From IMG/VR virus record IMGVR_UViG_3300022592_000007, positions 1 to 51,058 of that record: a DNA stretch of 51,058 bases, one strand, 5' to 3'. The position numbers and the translations under genes are program-made. This document shows, one piece after another, positions 45,417 to 51,058 of this stretch (its first letter is position 1; the number at the start of each line of letters is the position of its first letter). The DNA is from a virus. The notes below the pieces were generated by a model. It was not told the DNA's origin. It did no database searches and was given only the letters and a program-made list of their open reading frames with translations.

Positions 45417-47019
45417 GCCTAATTTGCAGAAGTCCCTCCGCTCGCTGAAGAACCCCGTAAAACCCTCCATGCTTTCCGGTTCTCTTGGACTATCTGTAAA
45501 TGTAGTCAATGTTCCAACACGTCCCGGATTCTCTTACGTCAGGCTTTTAGGTAATACGAGCGAGGTCATTCAGGCTTATAACGCGACTGTCTCATCCACC
45601 TTCGATGTTCCCGTAACCGTTCAGTGGGATGGGACAAAATACGTTGTCCTCGGAAGAGATATTAATCGCTACAATACCTGGACAAGTTCACCCTATTTAC
45701 CTAACCACGCCTATTCGCACAGTCTGAGAGGCGGAGATACGCTGTGGGTACAATCCGAACAGTTCACACCTTTACTTGTCTTTCCATCGGGAACATCTCT
45801 ACAGATAGCCTCTTATGTCTATAACTGGAACGGCGCTTGGGTGTCTGGTGGAAACACGGGTACTTCAACCATTATCTTACCCTCTGACTCAACCAAGCAA
45901 AGTGTCTTACTACTCTACGTAGATGGGCCTTCTGGTAATCCAGCGTGGCTGCCGGGGACAGAAGCCCCCTCAGGACTGACAGTTAAGAACGACCTGATAC
46001 CCTATCTGCCTGCCTTCTCAGGTGCTTTAGGGCTTCCCGTGGCGATGGTCAGAATACCCTCGGGGACGACTTCGTTCACGTGGGACAATCTGTATGACAT
46101 AAGGCAGTATTTTGGAGGCGTTTCAAACGTATCGGGGAGTTCTGGGGGGGGCATACCAGAAGCCCCCGTAGATAGTAATATTTACGGACGAAAGAATGCG
46201 GGATGGGCTATTGTTTCTGGGTCATCTACTACTGGTTCAAATTATTCACTACCAACCGGGTCGTCCAGCATCCTCGGTGGTTTTAGGGTTGGGGTTGGGC
46301 TTTCGATTTATCCAGACGGGACACTTAATGTAACCGGAAGTTTCTCTACGGGCACTTCTTCTTATTCCTTACCCACCGGCTCTGCAAGTATTCTTGGCGG
46401 CTTCAAGGTCGGGTCTGGGCTTTCCGTTTCCCCGTCTGGCGTTCTAAGTGAGGTTGGAGGAACTGGTTCTTCAAGTAACATACTTGTTTACGATGACTTT
46501 AATCGTGCCAATGGCGCGGGGGTGGGGATGCCTCAGGTTGGAGATATGCCATTGGTAATCAACGGGGCATCTACGGGATGGGGAATAAGTTCTGACCATC
46601 TTGTCCCGTTGGGAACGGCGAGCGAAAAGTACGTTGTCTGGGGAACGGGAACGGCTCGATATATTCTTACCGCAACGATTGTCACCATTCCGGTTGAAGG
46701 GGGAATATTGGTTAGATGTTCAGCGAATGGGCAGGATAATTATCTAATCTATACCAACTATCCGGGAGGGAAGTACACGCTATTTAGGCGCAGCGGAGGA
46801 AGTTATTCATATTTGGTGTCTGGTACAACGCAGGCTCCCACTAATGGAGATGTCGTTGTTGTCTGGGTATCCGAAACCAGGATACAGGTTTTCGTCAACT
46901 CAATTTTAGAGATAGATTACATGGATGCGACATTCTGTGAAAATACATTGGTTGGTTTCCGGGTAGACAATAATGATACAACCCCCGCTTTTGATGACCT
47001 ATCAGTAGTGAGACTCTAG
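45415..47019 (+). CDS. Tail fibre protein with duplicated linker and lectin-like end
   Basis: 534 residues. N part 1 to 240 with an attachment-type beta domain; residues 245 to 275 IPEAPVDSNIYGRKNAGWAI, a common fibre linker; two copies 40 residues apart of YSLPTGSxSILGGFxVGxGL (277 to 306 and 317 to 346), the type of linker seen in phage collar and fibre proteins; C-terminal domain from 355 (VYDDFNRANGAGVGMPQVGD) with strands as in LamG or 3-keto-disaccharide hydrolase folds. Likely binds host sugar. No ribosome site is seen; the start may be reached by coupling over 20 bases. Confidence 0.8.
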   Translation: MPNLQKSLRSLKNPVKPSMLSGSLGLSVNVVNVPTRPGFSYVRLLGNTSEVIQAYNATVSSTFDVPVTVQWDGTKYVVLGRDINRYNTWTSSPYLPNHAYSHSLRGGDTLWVQSEQFTPLLVFPSGTSLQIASYVYNWNGAWVSGGNTGTSTIILPSDSTKQSVLLLYVDGPSGNPAWLPGTEAPSGLTVKNDLIPYLPAFSGALGLPVAMVRIPSGTTSFTWDNLYDIRQYFGGVSNVSGSSGGGIPEAPVDSNIYGRKNAGWAIVSGSSTTGSNYSLPTGSSSILGGFRVGVGLSIYPDGTLNVTGSFSTGTSSYSLPTGSASILGGFKVGSGLSVSPSGVLSEVGGTGSSSNILVYDDFNRANGAGVGMPQVGDMPLVINGASTGWGISSDHLVPLGTASEKYVVWGTGTARYILTATIVTIPVEGGILVRCSANGQDNYLIYTNYPGGKYTLFRRSGGSYSYLVSGTTQAPTNGDVVVVWVSETRIQVFVNSILEIDYMDATFCENTLVGFRVDNNDTTPAFDDLSVVRL

Positions 47020-47022
47020 AAG

Positions 47023-47028
47023 TATAAT
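47023..47028 (+). promoter_or_regulatory. -10 box (GTATAAT) for the lysis cassette
   Basis: TATAAT in GAAGTATAATTGAC, 24 bases before the peptidase start and three after the fibre stop. The 10 bases GTATAATTGA match those upstream of the ferritin gene (6522-6531). -35 not recognised. Confidence 0.4.
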
Positions 47029-47046
47029 TGACTCAAGGAGAATAAT

Positions 47047-47901
47047 ATGCCACTACCTCAGTTTTGTTATGGTCGTAATTTTCCAAAGCGTGCACCCGCC
47101 CTGAAATTCGCCAGCATCGTAAAGGCGATACCGGAGCATCCGTTAGCGGAGGATTATCTAAGCCAGTTATCAAACTGGAAAATCCTTGGCAATGATGCCC
47201 ACGGCGACTGCATGGCTGTAGCCTGGGCAAATGGGAGGCGCTTCACCACCCTTTTGCTCACCGGAAAAGAGTATTACCCCAGCCAACAGGAAGTGTACGA
47301 CCTGTACAAAACGCAGAATCCAAACTTCCCGCAGGACGATGACGGCATGGATATGCAATCGGCGCTTGAATGCCTACACCACAACGGCGGCCCGGACGGG
47401 GTGAAATTGGTAGCCTTCGCGAGCGTGAATGTATCCAACCTCGAAGAAGTCAAAGCAGCATTGTACATTTTCGGCGGCCTGCTCCTGGGTATCGAAGTCC
47501 AGGGAGCCAACCAATATGATTTTGCAAACGGTGTACCCTGGGATTATCACCCCGGAGAACCAGTCATTGGTGGACATGCAGTACTGGCGGGCGGCTATCT
47601 CGGTCAGTCTCGGGATGATGTCCGATTTATCACCTGGGGCGCTGAAACCGGAATGACGGACAACTATTGGGACAACTTGGTGGACAATTGCCGCAGCGGG
47701 GAAGCCTGGGTGTGCCTGTGGCCCGAAAATTTCTTGACCCGGCAGTTTGTCGAGGGGATTGACATGGACGCGCTCGCGGCTGATTATCAGATCCTTACCG
47801 GCCGGGCGCTACCTATCCCGGAGCCGGCTGTCCCTTCGCCTGCTAATCCGGGCTGTAGTTCATTGTTTGCGTTCCTGATGAAGAACGGGATGAAAAAATG
47901 A
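47047..47901 (+). CDS. Papain-like cysteine peptidase
   Basis: 284 residues without a signal peptide. Active-site Cys55 in HGDCMAVAWANG, His177 in IGGHAVLAGGYLG, and a following TWGAETGMTDNYWDN block where papain-like enzymes carry the Asn and Trp residues. The last 40 residues are a Pro-rich linker and tail. Related proteins in phages lie near lysins and may cut peptides of the cell envelope or virion proteins (inference). CAAGGAGAATAAT precedes the start. Coupled to the endolysin gene. Confidence 0.8.
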   Translation: MPLPQFCYGRNFPKRAPALKFASIVKAIPEHPLAEDYLSQLSNWKILGNDAHGDCMAVAWANGRRFTTLLLTGKEYYPSQQEVYDLYKTQNPNFPQDDDGMDMQSALECLHHNGGPDGVKLVAFASVNVSNLEEVKAALYIFGGLLLGIEVQGANQYDFANGVPWDYHPGEPVIGGHAVLAGGYLGQSRDDVRFITWGAETGMTDNYWDNLVDNCRSGEAWVCLWPENFLTRQFVEGIDMDALAADYQILTGRALPIPEPAVPSPANPGCSSLFAFLMKNGMKK

Positions 47902-48818
47902 AAGCGCACGGAGCAGATATTTCATCCTGGCAGACTTCCTATACCCCAGTGGCAAATCCGCCGCGCCCGGTTGATTTTGTCATTCAGAGAACGTCTTATG
48001 GACTGATAAAAGATAGTGGACTGGATTCAATGCAACCCGGAGTTTTGAAAGCAGGCGTTACGGGTGCATTCCATTATCTATCCAGCGCGGTTAATTGGAA
48101 ACCGCAGGCCGATTTCTTTATCGGTTTAATGGCCGGGAAATACAATGTCTTTGCATGGGACGTGGAGAAGAGTTACAACACCAACTCCGGTATTTTTATC
48201 AATGGCATTCTTCCGGCGATAGAGTATATCGCCAAGACAACCAAGAAGGCTGGATTATTCTACATGAACCCAGACATTTGGGGAACATGGTATAAACCCA
48301 TCCAAGAGCAGATTATCAACTTCCTTGCCAGAACAGATATAAATATCGGGTTGTGGATTGCTCATTACTGGTACACACCTGACCCCAACGCACAACCGAA
48401 TTACTGGACAGTCAGTGGCGCGGAGAATATGCCCCGTAACTGGAAGATATGGCAATACGATTGTAATGGACAGGGCGGACTTGGGCATCAATATGGCGTG
48501 GGATCGGCAGGACTTGACCTAAATGTATTCAATGGAACGGTTGACGACTTGCACAAATGGGTAGGAAATGTCCCCCAGCCTGCTCCCACGCCAACGCCTT
48601 CAACGTATCCGCAATACGTGACCGTGGTTATGGTAAACGTGCGTAGCGCCGCCTACAAGCCCGCACAGGGCGAAAAAGACAACCTGATTGGCACATTACC
48701 CAAGGATACGTCTGTTTATGTGGACACATATATCTCCGGCGGGTATAGCCACTTCCAACCCATTCCAGAGTTCACGAATGGCGGGTTTATCGCAACTCAG
48801 TTTTTGAAGAAGGTGTGA
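47898..48818 (+). CDS. Endolysin: GH25 muramidase with SH3-like domain
   Basis: 306 residues. GH25 fold (residues 1 to 215): Asp7 in GADISSWQ, FVIQRTSYG, and the catalytic pair Asp88/Glu90 in FAWDVEK; end of domain KIWQYDCNGQGG, then LDLNVFNG. A Pro/Thr linker (PQPAPTPTPS) leads to an SH3b-like binding domain from about 235 (TVVMVNVRSAAYKPAQGEKD, then DTSVYVDTYISGGY). It cuts the NAM-NAG bond of peptidoglycan at the end of infection. Nothing is missing. Confidence 0.9.
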   Translation: MKAHGADISSWQTSYTPVANPPRPVDFVIQRTSYGLIKDSGLDSMQPGVLKAGVTGAFHYLSSAVNWKPQADFFIGLMAGKYNVFAWDVEKSYNTNSGIFINGILPAIEYIAKTTKKAGLFYMNPDIWGTWYKPIQEQIINFLARTDINIGLWIAHYWYTPDPNAQPNYWTVSGAENMPRNWKIWQYDCNGQGGLGHQYGVGSAGLDLNVFNGTVDDLHKWVGNVPQPAPTPTPSTYPQYVTVVMVNVRSAAYKPAQGEKDNLIGTLPKDTSVYVDTYISGGYSHFQPIPEFTNGGFIATQFLKKV

Positions 48819-48819
48819 T

Positions 48820-48984
48820 ATGAAACCAATGATAAAACATCGTTATACAAGATTTCATATTAGAGGAATGGTTACTCATACATTCTGTGATGGGAAGTTT
48901 CATTTATCTGAAGAAGATAAAAGGATGTATCGAGCTTTTGGGCGACTTTACAGACTGGCCGAACAAGCAAAGAAGAAGGTGTGA
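48820..48984 (+). CDS. Small basic hypothetical protein, between repeated junctions
   Basis: 54 residues, MKPMIKHRYTRFHIRGMVTH at the start and LYRLAEQAKKKV at the end. The start follows GAAGAAGGTGTGAT, and the stop occurs inside a second copy of the same 17 bases (48972-48988). A basic peptide, maybe nucleic-acid binding. No known family. Confidence 0.6.
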   Translation: MKPMIKHRYTRFHIRGMVTHTFCDGKFHLSEEDKRMYRAFGRLYRLAEQAKKKV

Positions 48985-48985
48985 T

Positions 48986-49171
48986 ATGTGTTTAGATATA
49001 TCTGGTCGTCCAACTGGTACATGCGCCTGCTCTATGCCATTGCCGCTTGAAAGAGAATATCAAACCAGCGTAACCTATATCGTACCCATATTGGTAAAGC
49101 ATATCAATGAGATTTGGTATCATTGGGAATATCCCAAAGAGTCGGACGAGAAAGAAGAAGGTACGATATGA
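48986..49171 (+). CDS. Small Cys-containing hypothetical protein
   Basis: 61 residues, MCLDISGRPTGTCACSMPLP at the start, then a helical C half (VTYIVPILVKHINEIWYHWE). The start lies in the second copy of the junction repeat; an earlier start in the same frame is only shadow. The third, degenerate copy of the junction (49154-49170) leads to the next gene. Confidence 0.6.
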   Translation: MCLDISGRPTGTCACSMPLPLEREYQTSVTYIVPILVKHINEIWYHWEYPKESDEKEEGTI

Positions 49172-49512
49172 ACCCAACCGTGCAAACCATTCTCGCAATC
49201 TTTACCCCGCTCCTGACTGTCATTGTCGCAGGCGTCAGCGCGGTGGTTGGCGTGGCAATGTCGCGCTGGCAGGCGCGCGAGCAGGTCAAGACCATGCAGG
49301 CAAATTCCAAGCTGGCGGTACAGGCAATTGAACAGATAGCCGGAAATAAGCCACCCCAAGTAAAAGAGGAGATGGCGTTGCAACTTGCACAGGTCTGGAA
49401 CCAGTCCGCCAAGATAACCGTACCAGACTCATCTGTGACTTTGGCAAACGAGGGGCATGTCCTGACCTTACCGGATACCAAACCGACCCCCACCATTGAG
49501 CCGAAAGGCTAA
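49168..49512 (+). CDS. Holin-like membrane protein
   Basis: 114 residues: one N-terminal membrane helix (TILAIFTPLLTVIVAGVSAV, residues 7 to 30), a short basic WQAREQ turn, and a long helical, then Pro/Thr-rich tail. A stop-start overlap (ATGA) and GAAGAAGGTACG set the start. One-helix proteins with a charged cytoplasmic tail next to endolysin genes are often class III-like holins or spanin-type parts. Role inferred. Confidence 0.65.
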   Translation: MNPTVQTILAIFTPLLTVIVAGVSAVVGVAMSRWQAREQVKTMQANSKLAVQAIEQIAGNKPPQVKEEMALQLAQVWNQSAKITVPDSSVTLANEGHVLTLPDTKPTPTIEPKG

Positions 49513-49535
49513 TCTTAGCAGGGCAGGAGACAAAC

Positions 49536-49997
49536 ATGCCAACCAAAACGCCGACGAAGAACAGCCAATTAGACCGGATCGAACTTGCCGTTATCGGAAA
49601 AAATGGTGAGGGGCTGCTGGTCAGAACTGCCCGCATCGAGGAAAAACTAAACGCGGTTTCCACAAATGCAGAGGTCGCCAGGATGAAGGCGGAGGAAGCG
49701 GTAAAGGTTTCTACCACTACATCCGAGGTTGTCATTGATAGAACAGACCGGACGATTGCAAAGACAGGGGAAATGCTGCAAAGATTAACCATCAGCGTGG
49801 TGGAACTTACCGCCTCGGTGAATACGCATCACAAGACCGAACACTTCTCCGACCTGCTCAAGAAGAAAACTTTCTACATCACTATATTTTTAGGCTTTAT
49901 TATCATGTACACGATAGCCACCTACGTTCCGAATATATGGGATGGAACGATGATTTTATTGGGCATCCCGAAATTCATTCTCCCGATAGCGCCATGA
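49536..49997 (+). CDS. Coiled-coil membrane protein of lysis cassette
   Basis: 153 residues: N coiled coil (LDRIELAVIGKNGEGLLVRT, then a KLNAVSTNAEVARMKAEEAV heptad region to about 100) and one C-terminal membrane helix (FYITIFLGFIIMYTIATYVP). GGCAGGAGACAAAC precedes the start. This tail-anchored form resembles hemolysin XhlA-type proteins that assist holins. Role inferred. Confidence 0.7.
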   Translation: MPTKTPTKNSQLDRIELAVIGKNGEGLLVRTARIEEKLNAVSTNAEVARMKAEEAVKVSTTTSEVVIDRTDRTIAKTGEMLQRLTISVVELTASVNTHHKTEHFSDLLKKKTFYITIFLGFIIMYTIATYVPNIWDGTMILLGIPKFILPIAP

Positions 49998-50137
49998 AAC
50001 ACGAACTCGACGGTTGCCCGCAAGGATGGGGCATCATAGGACTGATACTCTACGCAATCTTCCTCGGGCTGCTCCCGCTTTACCTAGCAATTGGAATTCT
50101 GTTACGTATTAATGCACTAATTTTTGTGATAAAATAG
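49994..50137 (+). CDS. Small membrane protein
   Basis: 47 residues from ATG 49994, in the stop of the previous gene (ATGA). MKHELDGCPQGWGIIGLILY, then AIFLGLLPLYLAIGILLRIN: two close membrane segments. Likely part of the holin set. Confidence 0.6.
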   Translation: MKHELDGCPQGWGIIGLILYAIFLGLLPLYLAIGILLRINALIFVIK

Positions 50138-50184
50138 ATCTATGAATGCGAGTACGCCCTGATTTAGAAGAAAGGAAAAATACA

Positions 50185-50361
50185 ATGTTAATTCTCGTTA
50201 CGCTGTTGGTCTACATACTGATTTTTGCCCTGATCTGGTGGCTCATCAGTATGATTCCGTTCCCGCCTCCAATTGCTCAGGCCAAGTGGGTATTTTACCT
50301 TGTCCTTGTGATTGTGGCGATCATCGTGCTGCTGCCATTAGTCGGCGTACACTTGCCATAA
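50185..50361 (+). CDS. Small membrane protein (Thivi_2564-like)
   Basis: 58 residues from ATG 50185 (AAAGGAAAAATACA before it); a longer upstream start has no site. MLILVTLLVYILIFALIWWL, then the loop SMIPFPPPIAQAK and a second helix to the end (YLVLVIVAIIVLLPLVGVHL). The two-helix form with a Pro-rich loop matches the Thivi_2564-type small membrane proteins common near phage lysis genes, as I recall them. Possible holin. Confidence 0.6.
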   Translation: MLILVTLLVYILIFALIWWLISMIPFPPPIAQAKWVFYLVLVIVAIIVLLPLVGVHLP

Positions 50362-50370
50362 AGGAGAACC

Positions 50371-50586
50371 ATGACAATTCCATCTGTTGTACTGACCTGG
50401 GTTCTGGCCGGACTGACTATCGCCATTGGCATTCTTGGACTGGTGATGAACTTCTTCTCGGTAGGGACTTACACCATCCCGGCTATCATTGCCCTGGTGA
50501 TTGGCTGCCTCACGTTGGTACTGAACTATCTGACCAACAACACGGTCAAGCAGCTTTTCACTCGATTGAAAGGGGTGAAGAAATAG
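50371..50586 (+). CDS. Small membrane protein, holin candidate
   Basis: 71 residues: MTIPSVVLTWVLAGLTIAIG, ILGLVMNFFSVGTYTIPAII and LVIGCLTLVLNYLTNNTVKQ give two membrane helices and a basic tail (LFTRLKGVKK). AAAGGAGAACC precedes it. Size, charge and place before the operon hairpin make it the best class II holin candidate of the cassette. Confidence 0.65.
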   Translation: MTIPSVVLTWVLAGLTIAIGILGLVMNFFSVGTYTIPAIIALVIGCLTLVLNYLTNNTVKQLFTRLKGVKK

Positions 50587-50619
50587 ACATATTTGGCAAG
50601 ACAATCAAATAGGATTTCA

Positions 50620-50650
50620 CAGAGGCGGTTACGTTTTGTAACCGCCTCTG
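50620..50650 (+). terminator. Strong hairpin closing the lysis cassette
   Basis: CAGAGGCGGTTAC (50620-50632), GTTTT, GTAACCGCCTCTG (50638-50650): perfect 13-bp stem with 5-base loop. A U-run is lacking, so it may need a factor or act mainly as a barrier to mRNA decay. Confidence 0.7.
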
Positions 50651-50666
50651 CATGAATGGAGGTTTT

Positions 50667-51058
50667 ATGAAACGAAAAATAGGTTTTGTTCTTGCGGATA
50701 CGCACGGAGGAAATTCGTTCGGTCTTCTTTCTCCCGGAACTTTTGTGAAAATGGAAAAACCCGACGGGGAACAGGTAGATTATGAACTTCCATTAAATCC
50801 CGTACAGGTCTATCTCAATGGAATATTTGAATGGCTTTTGGAGGTGGCAAAGGAATACGCCCAGGGAGATGAAATACTATTTATCCACAATGGCGATTTA
50901 ACCCAAGGTGGGGTACATGGTTCTTTAATATCCCCATCCGAATCAGTCATACTCACATATCTATTCCCAAATTTATCATCCCAACTTTCATCAGGAGTAA
51001 ATTCATTATCCTTCTTCATCAACCATACAACCAACTTTATACATCCAACCAAAACCAT
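50667..51058 (+). CDS. Calcineurin-like metallophosphoesterase, 5' part
   Basis: Open from ATG 50667 (GGAGGTTTT before it) to the window end, 130 codons. MKRKIGFVLADTHGGNSFGL holds the first metal motif (DTH), and about 85 residues on FIHNGDLTQGG holds the GD(x)N-like second motif. After GG (about 50925) the sequence turns into Ser/Leu/Thr-rich residues that look like a shadow of a minus-strand frame, so the real C part is probably missing or lies elsewhere. It would hydrolyse phosphoesters; substrate unknown. Confidence 0.7.
   Translation, partial: MKRKIGFVLADTHGGNSFGLLSPGTFVKMEKPDGEQVDYELPLNPVQVYLNGIFEWLLEVAKEYAQGDEILFIHNGDLTQGGVHGSLISPSESVILTYLFPNLSSQLSSGVNSLSFFINHTTNFIHPTKT
50925..51058 (-). 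CDS. Possible fragment of a minus-strand gene at the contig end
   Basis: On the minus strand from the window edge the frame reads MVLVGCIKLVVWLMKKDNEF, then TPDESWDDKFGNRYVSMTDS and DGDIKEP, which has better protein character than the plus-strand reading of the same bases, and then continues without a stop through the phosphoesterase gene. This suggests that the last 130 bases belong to another piece of sequence joined in the wrong orientation, or a real end of two overlapping genes. Confidence 0.3.

Noticed and set aside
49286-49792. Minus-strand frame of 168 codons across two lysis genes
   Set aside because: It spans two well-supported plus-strand genes and their spacer and has Ser/Val shadow composition.

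Overview
The window is most of one tailed double-stranded DNA phage genome, probably a contig from an uncultured virus. The evidence is a contiguous virion set: small and large terminase, portal, protease/scaffold, major capsid protein, a neck gene series, tail tube, tail chaperone-like pair, a short tape measure (about 817 residues), tail hub, fibres, a GH25 endolysin and small membrane proteins. The long tape measure and a dedicated tail-tube gene without any sheath gene indicate a siphovirus with a tail of roughly 120 nm by the usual 0.15 nm per residue rule (inference). Genes use the standard code, with TAA, TGA and TAG all used as stops, and AAAGGA or AGGAG ribosome sites, so the host is bacterial. 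The sequence does not identify the host further. No integrase, repressor, polymerase, helicase, tRNA or CRISPR array is visible, so replication genes probably lie outside the window.

Layout. (1) 1-5214, minus strand: about sixteen small early-type genes read leftward, including one adenine DNA methyltransferase; several junctions in the right half carry paired RNA hairpins. (2) 5215-5784: divergent control region with direct repeats, a heptamer array, a TATAAT box and a strongly structured 136-nt leader. (3) 5785-7459, plus: DUF551-like, HNH, a ferritin with its own -10 box, a zinc ribbon and a micro membrane protein, running by stop-start overlaps into terminase. (4) 7456-17085, plus: packaging and head genes, interrupted by a convergent endonuclease VII-like HNH gene, a nucleotidyltransferase and a Cys-rich micro gene. 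(5) 17145-32798: a 15.6-kb accessory island between the major capsid gene and the remaining virion genes. Its plus-strand half has five or six glycosyltransferases, a DegT-like PLP protein, a PAPS-reductase-like PP-loop protein, a small HExxH protein and several small phage proteins. Its minus-strand half has a TPP enzyme split into two genes, two NAD-dependent sugar epimerase/dehydratases, a NovU-type sugar C-methyltransferase and a second GT-like paralogue. (6) 32880-47019, plus: decoration or fibre proteins, neck, tail and hub genes. (7) 47047-50650, plus: papain-like peptidase, GH25 endolysin and a run of small membrane proteins (lysis cassette), closed by a strong hairpin. (8) 50667-end: start of a calcineurin-like phosphoesterase whose frame looks broken near the contig end.

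How it works together: the island encodes enough chemistry to build (TPP enzyme, epimerases, C-methyltransferase, DegT-like protein) and transfer (GT2, GT4 and CgeB-like enzymes) an unusual branched or methylated sugar. Its place between capsid and tail genes suggests decoration of virions, host envelope or phage DNA; which of these is not decided by the sequence. The most unusual signals are the structured leader at 5630-5765, the paired-hairpin junctions of the left arm, the phage ferritin, the split TPP enzyme, and several short duplicated junctions that look like scars of gene insertion.
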